Shown here one piece after another: positions 36,113 through 45,108 of a stretch of 64,000 bases of DNA (its first letter is position 1; every line of letters starts with the position of its first letter). The notes under the pieces are model-generated. The model made no database searches, was not told the origin of the DNA, and worked only from the letters and a program-made list of their open reading frames with translations. Source of the DNA: Methyloligella halotolerans (GTDB lineage: Bacteria; Pseudomonadota; Alphaproteobacteria; Rhizobiales; Methyloligellaceae); the NCBI RefSeq assembly GCF_001708935.1, contig NZ_MASI01000004.1:62001-126000 (forward strand), given 5' to 3'. A program made the position numbers and the translations under genes.

Positions 36113-36376
36113 ATGGCGGGCTCGATCTCGTTTGGCCGTACAGACAGCATCGACGCAAGGCACGTGCGGATGGCGCGCGCGGGCCTGGGTCTTTCCGTGC
36201 GCGACTTGGCTCAACTTGCGCAAGTGAACAAGGCGACCATTGTTCGTCTCGAAGCCGGCATGCCCGTTCGCGACAGCACGGTGCAGGCGGTGAAGCTTGC
36301 CCTGGAGGCCGAAGGCGCCGGCTTTTTCATCAATAAGGACGGCACGATCTGCGTCAGCGTCCTCGCGTCGAAGTGA
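36113..36376 (+). CDS. XRE-family HTH regulator
   Basis: The 87-residue protein has one helix-turn-helix: HVRMARAGLGLSVRDLAQLA, then QVNKATIVRLEAG. It ends in a short strand (GAGFFINKDGTICV) typical of small alphaproteobacterial XRE proteins. AAGGA lies upstream of the ATG at 36113. It is followed after 64 bp by the BLUF gene on the same strand, so both may be co-transcribed. Confidence 0.82.
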   Translation: MAGSISFGRTDSIDARHVRMARAGLGLSVRDLAQLAQVNKATIVRLEAGMPVRDSTVQAVKLALEAEGAGFFINKDGTICVSVLASK

Positions 36377-36440
36377 ACACGGACCGGCGCCTCCCATGCT
36401 ACGATGACTGGATCGCGCGATCGGGCATCGGGGCGCAGCA

Positions 36441-36908
36441 ATGCATCTCATCGTCTATGTCAGTGAATGCGAAATCCCTGCAGCGGGTCTTCAGGGAGCC
36501 TTGGAGAGTATTGCCGAATCCTCCTGCTCGCATAACGACGCCGCCGGGATCACCGGGGTTCTCCTCTGCGAATACCATCATTTTCTTCAAGTTCTGGAGG
36601 GCGAGGAGACAGCCCTCCGAGCCCTCATGCAGCGGATCGAGCGCGATCCGCGTCATCGCGACATCGTCGTGCTCGTCGATCGGGAGATTGAGGGTCGCGC
36701 ATTCCCCGATTGGTCGCTCGAACCGTTCTTCATCGATAACCCGGGGCTGTTGAATGCGAGCACGCTGCAGCACCTCCGAGACGTCTATCTCGAGCATTGC
36801 GATTTGAACGCCGGCGATCTGGTTTCATTTCTGAAGCGCATCGTCGACGAGATCGACGACTTCATGATCTTGCGGAAGTCCGACCGCACCAAGAACCTGC
36901 CCCCATAA
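36441..36908 (+). CDS. BLUF-domain blue-light photoreceptor
   Basis: The 155-residue protein is a short BLUF protein: the FAD-binding domain (1-95) plus C-terminal helices. The photocycle residues are present: Tyr6 (LIVYVSE), Asn32 (SHNDAAGITG), Gln50 (HHFLQVLEG), the RDPRHRD motif, and Trp91 (PDWSLEP). The position two residues after Trp, often Met, is Leu here. It has no fused output domain, so it must act by protein contact. The HTH protein encoded just upstream is an obvious candidate partner, by inference. Confidence 0.9.
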   Translation: MHLIVYVSECEIPAAGLQGALESIAESSCSHNDAAGITGVLLCEYHHFLQVLEGEETALRALMQRIERDPRHRDIVVLVDREIEGRAFPDWSLEPFFIDNPGLLNASTLQHLRDVYLEHCDLNAGDLVSFLKRIVDEIDDFMILRKSDRTKNLPP

Positions 36909-36951
36909 GCCAGGCGTGACCGACGGAACTTCACCGCTTCTCCCGGTGCGA

Positions 36952-37551
36952 TCAGCCGGGCTCACCCTTCTCCTTTTCTTCCTTGCCCTCCGCCAAATCG
37001 CTTCCTGCTTCCGGCAGTGCACAGAACCCTTGCGGCGGTATGTCGAGAGCCGCGTTGAACTTGCTGGAGAGGTTCTGGAAGGCGATCAGCCCCGTCAGCT
37101 CGACGATGGCGTCCTCGTCGAAATGCTGCCGCAGCGCAGCGAACTGGGCGTCCGTTGTCTCTCTGTCCGAGAGGGTGACGGCTTCCGCGTAATCCAGCGC
37201 CGCGCGCTCTCGATCGTCGAACAGATCGCTCTCCCGCCAGCGGGGCAGCGCCTCTACTTTCTCCATCTCCACCCCGCGCTTCATGAGCGTCGAAGAGTTC
37301 AGATCGACGCAGAAAGCGCAGTGATTGAGCTGAGAAACGCGCACCGTAACGAGCGAGCGCAAGGGGGGATCGATGGGCGAGCCCTTCCGGTCGATCATGC
37401 CGTAGAGCACTGCCACGCCCATGAACAGCCGCGGCGCGCGTCCCCAGGCGAGGGCGGGATCGAGCACGTCGCCGTATTTCCGTCGCTGGTTCCAGAAGAA
37501 CGGCTTGAGATACCAGGGATAGGATTTGAGGGGTTTCGGCGCGATGCGCAT
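36952..37551 (-). CDS. Carboxymuconolactone decarboxylase/AhpD-like protein
   Basis: From MRIAPKPLKS at 37551 there are 199 residues. The AhpD-like core has SLVTVRVSQLNHCAFCVDLN (CxxC redox motif), DRERAALDYAEAVTLSDRET and IVELTGLIAFQNLSSKFN. The C-terminal tail is charged. Such proteins are peroxidase-like or decarboxylases; the CxxC and following His-like region suggests a redox role. A start at 37572 is possible. Neither start has a strong ribosome site. Confidence 0.82.
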   Translation of the reverse strand: MRIAPKPLKSYPWYLKPFFWNQRRKYGDVLDPALAWGRAPRLFMGVAVLYGMIDRKGSPIDPPLRSLVTVRVSQLNHCAFCVDLNSSTLMKRGVEMEKVEALPRWRESDLFDDRERAALDYAEAVTLSDRETTDAQFAALRQHFDEDAIVELTGLIAFQNLSSKFNAALDIPPQGFCALPEAGSDLAEGKEEKEKGEPG

Positions 37552-37687
37552 GGCGAACGTTCGTCGTTGCACCCGTGGCGGGCAGGGGAGCGAACGAGCC
37601 TAGGCGTCAGGGCGCGCGGGCCGCAATGCATAGGGCGCCCCCGCCCATCACGTTGTCGCGAGGGGCGGGGCGCGAGATTGCGGGCTG

Positions 37688-38109
37688 CTAGTGGAAGTAG
37701 CCTTTCAGCTCGTCCGGCAGGACCTGCTTCACGTCGCCCATTTCGCCATCGGAGATATGGGCGTCGAGCAGCTTGAAGACAGCGCGCGTCGCCCCGTCCG
37801 GATCGATCGGATCGCCAGACTTCAGGTGCTCCGACACCTTCTCCAGGAACTCCGATTCGGAGCGAATCTTCTCCGGCTTACCGGCCGGCTCGTAGCGTCG
37901 TAATAGATGCCGCGCACCAGCGTCGGCAGCTGCGAAGCGAGATGCGCCGATTCCTCTGGCGGCAGCCGGTCGCGCAGGGCGAACAGCACGGCCCGCAGCG
38001 CATGATAGGAATTCTGCTTGTCCGGACCGACGGTCTCGCCGATCTCGTTGAGCCAGCTATTGGTCGTCTGCAATGTCTTGTCGAAGACTTCGAGACCCGT
38101 GGCACTCAT
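37688..38109 (-). pseudogene. DUF2267-family protein, frameshifted
   Basis: With one G added near 37896 the frame gives 140 residues: MSATGLEVFDKTLQTTNSWL, ALRAVLFALRDRLPPEE, LPTLVRGIYYDGYEPAGKP, and an end VKQVLPDELKGYFH. This is a full DUF2267 protein. As sequenced, it loses frame after YYD and stops at 37822. DUF2267 proteins are small, helical, stress-associated proteins of unknown mechanism. The ATG at 38109 has a GGGAGGAG site. Confidence 0.82.
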
Positions 38110-38320
38110 GGTTCTCCTCCCTTCTTCGATGTCTGTCTGGTGAAGCCCGCCATGCGGTCTGCTGAGGGACGCCGGCCGGGCTCGCCCACGCCCAACGGCT
38201 GCTGCGGACCATTGTTCCTGGCTGTCCTCGGGGATGGGGTGCGTGACCTTCGCGCTCCGCGCCAAATCCGATATCCTGATTGGAGGCTGCCGGGGGAACG
38301 CGGCCTGAGGGAGGGGGAGT

Positions 38321-39565
38321 ATGATTGGTGCGATGATACCGGACTCGCTGCGCGGTTGGAGCCGGTCCCAGCGGCACGCCGTGATCGCCAGCTATCTGGG
38401 CTGGACCCTCGATGCCTTCGACTTCTTCCTGCTGGTTTTCGTTATCGTCGACGTGGCGAAGGAATTCGGCGCCTCCGTGGAGGCCGTCACCTGGGCGGTG
38501 ACCTTGACCCTCGCGCTCCGCCCCGTCGGCGCGCTGATCTTCGGCCGTCTTGCCGACCGCTATGGCCGCCGGCCGGTCCTGATGATCGACGTGCTGGCCT
38601 ATTCGATCCTCGGCTTCATCACCGCGTTCTCGCCCAACCTCGTCGTCTTCATCATCATCCGCGCCCTGTTCGGCATCGCCATGGGCGGCGAATGGGGTGT
38701 CGGCGCATCCCTCACCATGGAGTCGATCCCCGCCAAGTCGCGCGGGCTCGTCTCCGGCATCCTCCAGGCAGGCTATCCGACGGGCTATCTGCTGGCGGCC
38801 ATCGTGTATGGGTTGCTCTACGAGCATATCGGCTGGCGCGGCATGTTCATGGTGGGCATCGTGCCGGCCCTGCTGGTGCTCTACATTCGCCAGTTCGTCC
38901 ACGAATCCCCGGGATGGCGGCGAGAGCATGCGGGCGCGAGCCGGATCGGCGAGATTCTGCGGCGCCACTGGGCGATCACCGTCTATGCGGTGCTCTTCAT
39001 GATGTGCATGGCCTTCTTCAGCCATGGCACCCAGGATCTTTATCCGACATTCCTCAAGGTCGATCGCGGCTTAGACCCGCGCACCATCGGCGCCATCGCC
39101 GTGGTCTACAATCTCGGCGGGATCCTGGGCGGCATCGTATTCGGCGCGTGGTCTCAGAAGATCGGCCGGCGCAACGCTCTCATTATCGGCGCGGTGGGCG
39201 CGCTGGCCGTCCTGCCGTTCTGGACCATGGCCCACAACGTCGTGATCCTGGCGGCGGCCGCCTTCCTCATGCAGTTCACCGCCCATGGCTGCTGGGGCGT
39301 GGTGCCGGCGCATCTGAACGAAATCTCGCCGCCGGAAGCTCGCGGCACCTTCCCCGGCTTCGTCTATCAGCTCGGCAATCTGCTTGCGTCCGGCAACGCG
39401 ACCATCCAAGCAGGTCTGGCGGCTAGCCTCGGCGGCTACGCGCCGGCGCTCATGATCGTCGCGGCGGGCGCCGGGATCGGCGTGGCGCTGCTCTCCTTCT
39501 TCGGCCGGGAGGCCAAGGAGATCGATATGACGATGGCATCCGAGCCCCAATCCTCAAGGGAGTAA
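38321..39565 (+). CDS. MFS transporter (metabolite:H+ symporter type)
   Basis: The 414-residue protein has about 12 membrane segments. MFS motifs are WTLDAFDFFLLVFVIVDV, GRLADRYGRRPVLM (loop 2-3 motif) and MGGEWGVGASLTMESIP, typical of the sialate/aromatic acid-proton symporter branch. The substrate is likely an organic acid, not further resolvable. The start at 38321 follows GGAGGGGGAG. The next gene starts 7 bp after the stop. Confidence 0.9.
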   Translation: MIGAMIPDSLRGWSRSQRHAVIASYLGWTLDAFDFFLLVFVIVDVAKEFGASVEAVTWAVTLTLALRPVGALIFGRLADRYGRRPVLMIDVLAYSILGFITAFSPNLVVFIIIRALFGIAMGGEWGVGASLTMESIPAKSRGLVSGILQAGYPTGYLLAAIVYGLLYEHIGWRGMFMVGIVPALLVLYIRQFVHESPGWRREHAGASRIGEILRRHWAITVYAVLFMMCMAFFSHGTQDLYPTFLKVDRGLDPRTIGAIAVVYNLGGILGGIVFGAWSQKIGRRNALIIGAVGALAVLPFWTMAHNVVILAAAAFLMQFTAHGCWGVVPAHLNEISPPEARGTFPGFVYQLGNLLASGNATIQAGLAASLGGYAPALMIVAAGAGIGVALLSFFGREAKEIDMTMASEPQSSRE

Positions 39566-39572
39566 CGAGAGA

Positions 39573-40043
39573 ATGCGCGTATTGGCCAGACTGTCGAGGA
39601 CCTGTGTCGCCTTATGCCTTCTGGTGCTGTTCTACAGTCCTGCATATGCCGCGGACGACCACGAGGCAGTCGCGCTGGTGCAGGGGCTCTATGAGGCGCA
39701 AGCCAAGCTCCTGGCAGAAGAGGGAATGCCGCTGGTCAAGGTGCCCCGCGTCTCGACCCGCTATTTCGATCCGTTTGTCGCAGGTCAGCTTGACGCCAAG
39801 GATATCGGCTTCGATCCGATCTACGATGCCCAGGATTACGACGTGTCGGATGTGCGGGTCGCACTCGATCCGGAAATGCCCGAGCTGCGCGGCACCACCT
39901 TCGTTCAGGTGCATTTCAAGAATTTCGGCACCGAAAGGCAGCTCACCTACCTGCTGCGCCCCATGGAAGGGGGCGGTCCCTTGCGGGTGATCGATATCGA
40001 ATCCGCCGACTGGCGTCTGTCCGACCTGCTCAAGGCAAACTGA
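39573..40043 (+). CDS. Secreted DUF3828-like protein
   Basis: The 156-residue protein has a signal peptide (VALCLLVLFYSPAYA). DUF3828-like segments are VALVQGLYEAQAKLL, IGFDPIYDAQDYDVSDVRV and GPLRVIDIESADWRLSDLL. It is probably a periplasmic NTF2-like-size protein. It follows the transporter by 7 bp and may be in the same operon. A hairpin follows the stop. Confidence 0.65.
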   Translation: MRVLARLSRTCVALCLLVLFYSPAYAADDHEAVALVQGLYEAQAKLLAEEGMPLVKVPRVSTRYFDPFVAGQLDAKDIGFDPIYDAQDYDVSDVRVALDPEMPELRGTTFVQVHFKNFGTERQLTYLLRPMEGGGPLRVIDIESADWRLSDLLKAN

Positions 40044-40064
40044 CCAGGCCGAGGGCGACGAAAA

Positions 40065-40088
40065 GCGGACCGGCACGCGCCGGCCCGC
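40065..40088. terminator. Hairpin between convergent genes
   Basis: GCGG-A-CCGGC-ACGC-GCCGG-C-CCGC forms a 9-bp stem with one internal mismatch. It lies between the DUF3828-like gene and the leftward PepSY gene. The minus strand continues TTTTCGTCG, consistent with termination of the PepSY transcript. Confidence 0.6.
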
Positions 40089-40104
40089 AATTCAAGGCGA
40101 CGGA

Positions 40105-40380
40105 TTAGTCGTCGTAGTTCTTCAGGATCTCACCCGTCTCGGGATGGACGTAAGCCTCGATGCGGGTGCCATCCTTGTCGGTCATCTCGACCTCGTAGGC
40201 GCCGTCGTCCGTCTCGATCTCGCGGACATCGTAGCCCTGATCCTTCAGGCTCGACTTCAGCTCGGCAGGCGACATCCATTTGTCGGCCGGCACGTTCAGC
40301 CTGTTGACCGGGTCGGCCATGGCCGGGGTGGCAACGGCGAAGGCACCGAGGACGGCGAGGGCGATAGCTGTCTTACGCAT
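40105..40380 (-). CDS. Periplasmic PepSY-domain protein
   Basis: The 91-residue protein has a signal peptide (ALAVLGAFAVATPAMA). One PepSY domain follows: SPAELKSSLKDQGYDVREIE, GAYEVEMTDKDGTRIEAYVH, PETGEIL. These domains often inhibit proteases or sense envelope conditions. It is divergent from a second PepSY gene that heads a two-component operon, so both probably feed the same signal. Confidence 0.88.
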   Translation of the reverse strand: MRKTAIALAVLGAFAVATPAMADPVNRLNVPADKWMSPAELKSSLKDQGYDVREIETDDGAYEVEMTDKDGTRIEAYVHPETGEILKNYDD

Positions 40381-40490
40381 GGTTAGCTCCTTGTCTCGTG
40401 TTGCGGGGCTTGGGTCTCGTGTTCTCGAGACCGTGCCCGTTCGATGAGCGGAGACTGGACCATCCCTGCTGATATGATACTGACCGTCCT

Positions 40491-40507
40491 TGTCAGGGAA
40501 TTGTCAG
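40491..40507. promoter_or_regulatory. Direct-repeat response-regulator box
   Basis: A perfect TGTCAG-N5-TGTCAG direct repeat (11-bp period), followed by CTTC, lies 24-41 bp upstream of the PepSY-regulator-kinase operon. It matches the boxes at 18956-18972 and 22459-22475, so autoregulation and cross-control are plausible. Confidence 0.65.
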
Positions 40508-40531
40508 CTTCTTCGCGGCAGGGTATCGGCC

Positions 40532-40861
40532 ATGAGATACGCTAGGAAAACCATGGCTGTACCGGCCGCAATCCTTCTGCTGGCGGCCGCGCTGACCGTC
40601 CCCGGAAGGGTTCGCGGCGACGATGACGACGACCATGAGTTCGCGAGACGCGCCGTGGAGCAGGGGCTCGTGGCGCCCCTTGCGGAAATCGCCGCCAAGG
40701 TAAGCGAGCAGATCGACGGCGAGATCATCGAGGTCGAGCTCGACAAGGAAGACGGCGTCTATGTCTACGAGTTCAAGATCCTGACCAAGCACGGCCGCCT
40801 CAAGGAGGTCGAGGTCGACGCCAATACCGCCGAGATCCTCGACATGGAGGACGAGGACTGA
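40532..40861 (+). CDS. Periplasmic PepSY-domain protein, operon leader
   Basis: The 109-residue protein has a basic N terminus and signal peptide (MAVPAAILLLAAALTVPG). One PepSY domain follows (AEIAAKVSEQIDGEIIEVEL, VYVYEFKILTKHGRLKEVEV, TAEILDMEDED). A start at 40553 has the better ribosome site (AGGA), while 40532 gives the usual signal-peptide charge. The stop overlaps the regulator start by one base (TGATG). PepSY-regulator-kinase triads are common, with the PepSY protein acting as an accessory sensor. Confidence 0.85.
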   Translation: MRYARKTMAVPAAILLLAAALTVPGRVRGDDDDDHEFARRAVEQGLVAPLAEIAAKVSEQIDGEIIEVELDKEDGVYVYEFKILTKHGRLKEVEVDANTAEILDMEDED

Positions 40862-41547
40862 TGCATATCCTCATCGTGGAGGACGATTCACGCATCGCCG
40901 CCGACATCGAAAAGGCGCTCGCCGCCTCAGGATTCTCCGCTGAGGTCTCGGCGGATGGCGAGGACGCCTGGTTTCGCGGCGACACCGGCACGTTCGACGC
41001 CATCATACTCGATCTCGGCCTTCCCAAGATGGACGGCCTGGCCGTGCTGAAGCGCTGGCGGTCGGGTGGCCGGCAGACGCCCGTTCTGATCCTCACCGCT
41101 CGCGGCGCATGGCCCGAACGCGTCGAGGGCATCGATGCCGGCGCCGACGACTATCTCACCAAGCCGTTCCGCATGGAGGAGTTGGTGGCGCGCATCCGTG
41201 CCCTCGTCCGCCGGGCGTCCGGTCATGGCGCGGCCGTGATCGAGGCGGGCGACCTCGCCCTCGATACCCTGCAGATGCGTCTTTCCAATCGCGGCGTGCC
41301 AGTATCCCTCTCGCCCCTCGAATACCGGGTGATGAGCTATCTGATGCATCAGAAGGGCAGGGTGATCCCGCCGACGGAGCTGATCGAGCATCTCTACGGC
41401 GACGACGATGCACGGGACGCGAACGCCCTCGAAGCCATCATCGCGCGCCTCCGCAAGAAGCTCGGCAGCAGCGCCATCGAGACCCGCCGCGGTTTCGGCT
41501 ATTCCATTTCGGCCGGTCACCAGAGCACCCCGGAAGCGGCCCCATGA
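40861..41547 (+). CDS. OmpR-family response regulator (PhoP/QseB-like)
   Basis: The 228-residue protein has the receiver MHILIVEDDSRIAADIEKAL, phospho-Asp in AIILDLGLPKMDG, ILTARGA and DDYLTKPFRMEE. The DNA-binding end has VSLSPLEYRVMSYLMHQ and NALEAIIARLRKKLG. It is in one operon with the PepSY gene and its kinase (ATGA overlap). The upstream direct repeat is the likely binding site. Confidence 0.94.
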   Translation: MHILIVEDDSRIAADIEKALAASGFSAEVSADGEDAWFRGDTGTFDAIILDLGLPKMDGLAVLKRWRSGGRQTPVLILTARGAWPERVEGIDAGADDYLTKPFRMEELVARIRALVRRASGHGAAVIEAGDLALDTLQMRLSNRGVPVSLSPLEYRVMSYLMHQKGRVIPPTELIEHLYGDDDARDANALEAIIARLRKKLGSSAIETRRGFGYSISAGHQSTPEAAP

Positions 41548-42898
41548 GCCGGGGCTCGCTGCGCTGGCGGTTGCTTCTTGCCGGCGCCGTCTCGAGCCTT
41601 GTCGCAGTTCTCGTCGCGGCCGCCCTTCTCACGCTCCTGTTCCAGCGCCATGTCGCGCGCTCCGCCGACAACGAGCTCACCGTCCATCTCGACCAACTCA
41701 TCGCCGGCCTGGGTCGCGGCGCCGATGGGGGCATTGCGGTTATCGCGCCTCCGGGGGACAGCCGCTTCAGCGAGCCCCTGTCAGGGCTTTATTGGGAGGT
41801 GAAGGTCGCGCCGGACGGCCCCGTCTACCGCTCGCGCTCCCTGTGGGATTTCACCCTGGCACTCCCGGTGAGCGATAACGATGGCAGCGTGCATCAGGTC
41901 AGTCTGGAAGGACCGGGGGACACCGATCTCCATGGCTTGCAGCGGAGTGTCGTGCTGCCCCAGAGGCTGGGCGGCGGCACGGTGGAAGCGGTGGTGGCGC
42001 TCGATGCCACGGAGCTGCAATCGGCGACGCGCCGCTTCGCCACGATCCTCGTCCCGTCCTTGATGCTCATCGGTCTTCTGCTGGGCGCCGCCGCCTTCGC
42101 CCAGGTCACCATCGGTCTGCGGCCTTTGAAGACCATGCGAAAGCGCCTCGCGGCGATCCGCGACGGCAGGGCGGAAAGGCTCGGCGAGACCTACCCCGAC
42201 GAGGTCCAGCCCCTGGCGACCGAGATCGACAGCCTGCTGGCCGCGCGGGCCGATCAGGTGGAGACCGCGCGCCGCCGCGCCGCCGATCTCGCTCACGGGC
42301 TCAAGACGTCCCTTCAGGTGCTCTCGGGCGAAGCACGAAGCCTGCGCGAGAAGGGCGAGAGCGAAGCGGCCGACAATATCGAGCTTCTGACGGGCGCCAT
42401 GCAGCGTCACGTTGAGCGCCAGCTCGCCCGCGCTCGGCTCGCGCCCCAAAGTGCAGCCGCGCGCGCCGATCTGATGAAGGTCGTGCACACCGTGCGAAGC
42501 GTGGTCGAGCGGACGCCGCGGGGTGCCGAGTTGCAGTGGTCGGTCGACATCCCCGAAGGGCTCACCGCGCGCATCGACGAGCAGGACCTCGCCGAGGCTC
42601 TGGGCAATCTGCTGGAGAACGCCGCCCGTCACGCCAGAAAGGAAGTTCGCATCGCGGCCCACCCGGAGGGGGGCGCCGTTCAGCTCAACGTCGCCGACGA
42701 CGGCCCCGGCATTCCTGAAGCGCAATTCGACGCCGTGCTGCGCCGGGGCGGACGCTCGACCGATCGGGCGAGGGGGCAGGGCTGGGCCTCGCCATCGTCG
42801 CCGATATCGCAGAAGCCTGGGGCGGAGAGGTGCGCCTGGCCGACAAACGCCCGGGCCTGGCCGTCTGCCTTATCCTGCCCTTGGCGGTCGGAGACTAG
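41544..42898 (+). pseudogene. Sensor histidine kinase (PhoQ-like), frameshifted
   Basis: With one G added near 42758 the frame gives 451 residues. They include two membrane segments (VSSLVAVLVAAALLTLLF and LVPSLMLIGLLLGAAAFAQV), a HAMP-like linker, a DHp helix DLAHGLKTSLQVLSGE with the phospho-His, NLLENAARHARK, DDGPGIPE, and the restored G-box GEGAGLGLAIVADIAEAWGG. As sequenced, the G-box is lost and the frame continues out of phase to 43013. The kinase ends 8 bp from the convergent kinase at 42907. The last 45 residues restore perfectly, so a base-call loss is likely. Confidence 0.88.
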
Positions 42899-42906
42899 CC
42901 TTTGCG

Positions 42907-44160
42907 CTAATCGGCCAGCGGCAGGCGGATCGTCTGGCGCAACCCCTTCGGATCCTTGTTCTCGATGGTCACGTCGCCGCCCGCCCGCTGCACGATCTCC
43001 CGTGCGATGGTGAGCCCGAGCCCCGCACCGGCAATGTTCTGCCGTCGGGCGGGATCGACCCGGAAGAATGGCTCGAAGATCTGCGCTAGGAGGTCGTCGG
43101 GGATGCCTGGACCCTCGTCGTCGATGCGCACCAGCGCTTGGCCGTTATCCCGCCGGAGCGCCACCGAGGCACCACCTCCGTGGGTCGCGGCATTGATGAT
43201 CAGATTCCGCAAGGCCCGCGAAAGGGCAAGCGTGCTCCCTCTCACCGTCACCTTCGGCGGATCTTCCAGCGTCACGGACCGTCCCTGCAGCTGGAGCTCG
43301 TCGACGATCTCCGCCAGCAGCTCGTCCAAGCGGATCTCCTCCGGCGCGGGCTGGTCCACCTCTTCGCGCACCAGCAGGATCGCGCTGTCGGCGATCCTGT
43401 CCAGTTCGTCCAGATCCTTCAGCCAGAGGGCGCGCTCCTCGTCGTCGAGATCGAGGAATTCCGCGCGCAGACGCATCCGGGTCATGGGCGTTCGAAGATC
43501 GTGCCCGGCCGCCGCCACAAGCCGCATGCGGCTTTCCACGGCCATTCGCAGCCGTGCCGACAGACGGTTGAGCGCCTGGGCCGTCGCCTTCACTTCGGCC
43601 GGCCCCTTCTCGGGCAAGGGCGGCAGGATCGCTTCCGGCTCGACTGCCGCCACCGCGTTCTCAAGCATCACCAGGGGGCGCGTCATCCGATAGGAGACGA
43701 AGATGGCGATGGCCACCGCGGCGGCCGTCAAATAGAGCATCCAACGTGAGAAGATTCGCCACCCCACGCCCGGCCGGGGGAGATGCGGCATGGGCATCAG
43801 CAGGTAGCCCCGGTCGCCGGCCGAGACGGAGACCACCAGCGGCTCTTCCCGGGCCTGCCGGGTCACCCGCACATCCAGGTCGGACCCCTTCTTGCGCAGC
43901 GTCTCCTGCAGCCATTTGGTCATGCCCGAGTCGTATTCTCCGGGCGCCGGCTGTTTCGAAAACCGCACGGTCTCGGAAAGTGCATCGGGGCTCGCCGCCG
44001 CAAGCTTCGCCATCGCCATGATGTCTTCGGCGACGGGTTCGACGGTGGTCTTCGGGCCGGGCGGCCCGAACACGAGCATCGAGATCGCGGTGGTCGAGCC
44101 GACCACGACGACGATGACCGCGATCAGCAGGATCGCAATGCGGACGCGCAAGGTGTTCAC
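42907..44160 (-). CDS. Sensor histidine kinase (EnvZ-like)
   Basis: The 417-residue protein has two membrane segments (VRIAILLIAVIVVVVGSTTA; MLYLTAAAVAIAIFVSYRMT), a HAMP domain, H-box AGHDLRTPMTRMRLRAEFL, N-box NLIINAATHGGG, DDEGPGIPDDL and GAGLGLTIAREIV. The frame is complete. It overlaps the upstream regulator gene (ATGA). Its divergent neighbour is a Spy/CpxP-like chaperone, so it probably senses envelope folding stress. It is tail-to-tail with the previous kinase. Confidence 0.93.
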   Translation of the reverse strand: MNTLRVRIAILLIAVIVVVVGSTTAISMLVFGPPGPKTTVEPVAEDIMAMAKLAAASPDALSETVRFSKQPAPGEYDSGMTKWLQETLRKKGSDLDVRVTRQAREEPLVVSVSAGDRGYLLMPMPHLPRPGVGWRIFSRWMLYLTAAAVAIAIFVSYRMTRPLVMLENAVAAVEPEAILPPLPEKGPAEVKATAQALNRLSARLRMAVESRMRLVAAAGHDLRTPMTRMRLRAEFLDLDDEERALWLKDLDELDRIADSAILLVREEVDQPAPEEIRLDELLAEIVDELQLQGRSVTLEDPPKVTVRGSTLALSRALRNLIINAATHGGGASVALRRDNGQALVRIDDEGPGIPDDLLAQIFEPFFRVDPARRQNIAGAGLGLTIAREIVQRAGGDVTIENKDPKGLRQTIRLPLAD

Positions 44161-44879
44161 GAGGCGGCGTCCTTGGTCTCGACCCGGGCGGCGAGCTGAT
44201 ACCCGCCGTTGCGGACAGTCTTGAATAGCTGGCCGGATTTTTCCTCACCGAGCTTCCTGCGCAGGCGGCTCATCAGCACGTCGATCGAGCGATCCATGAC
44301 GTCGCCTTCGCGGCCGCGGGTGAGATCGAGCAGGCTGTCCCGCGACAGCACCCGGCCGGGCCGCTCCAGGAAGACCTGCAGGAGATCGTATTCCGCGCCC
44401 GTCAGGTCGATTTCCGAACCCTCCGCATTTCTGACGCGTCTCGTGGCGGGTTCTGCGACGAAACCCTCGAAGTAATAGGTCGTCTCTTCCGCCGGCCCCG
44501 GCATCTCCGCGCGCCGCCGCAGCACGGCGCGGATACGGGCTACCAGCTCCCGCGGATTGAACGGCTTGCCCATATAATCGTCGGCGCCGATCTCAAGACC
44601 GATGATGCGGTCGACGTCTTCCTTCAGGGCGGTGAGGAGGATGATCGGCACGGCGGACCGGCGTGCCCGCAGGTCCCTGCAGATGTCCAGCCCGGACCCG
44701 TCGGGAAGCATGACATCGAGCACGATCAGATCGACCCCATGGGTCGAAAGCGATTCCTCCAGCTCCTGCCGGGAGGCTGCAAGCAGCACCCGGAAGCCCT
44801 GGCTTTCGATATACCGCGCCAGAAGCTTTCGGATTTCCGGATCGTCGTCGACCACCAGAATTTGCGGAGATGATTGCAT
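44157..44879 (-). CDS. OmpR-family response regulator
   Basis: The 240-residue protein has the receiver QILVVDDDPEIRKLLARYIE, phospho-Asp in LIVLDVMLPDGSG, LTALKEDV and DDYMGKPFNPRE. The winged helix has DLTGAEYDLLQVFLERPG and IDVLMSRLRRKLGEE. It is divergent from the Spy/CpxP-like gene across 229 bp, which should hold both promoters. I did not find the TGTCAG box in that stretch, so this regulator probably reads a different site. Confidence 0.93.
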   Translation of the reverse strand: MQSSPQILVVDDDPEIRKLLARYIESQGFRVLLAASRQELEESLSTHGVDLIVLDVMLPDGSGLDICRDLRARRSAVPIILLTALKEDVDRIIGLEIGADDYMGKPFNPRELVARIRAVLRRRAEMPGPAEETTYYFEGFVAEPATRRVRNAEGSEIDLTGAEYDLLQVFLERPGRVLSRDSLLDLTRGREGDVMDRSIDVLMSRLRRKLGEEKSGQLFKTVRNGGYQLAARVETKDAAS

Positions 44880-45108
44880 GCAAAAGACCTGTCGCGCCGT
44901 TTTCAGAACCAGCCAGCCCGTCCTGTTCTAGCCACGCCCCGAGGCGACAGCGAGGGGATTTTTGTAAGCGATCATTGAGGAACCGGGGTCCAGCAACGTT
45001 CTGAAACAAATTTCCGTCTCCGGGACACGCTCAGACACAACCGGACCAACTGTTGCAATTGTTTGTCCCTACCTTGCGGGCATCGAAACGACCTCAAGGA
45101 GTGTCCAC

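Noticed and set aside
36952..38110. Possible separate gene on the plus strand over 36916-37776
   Set aside because: It is the mirror of the CMD-like gene and DUF2267 gene on the other strand, has no family features, and its residues are biased as expected for an antisense frame.
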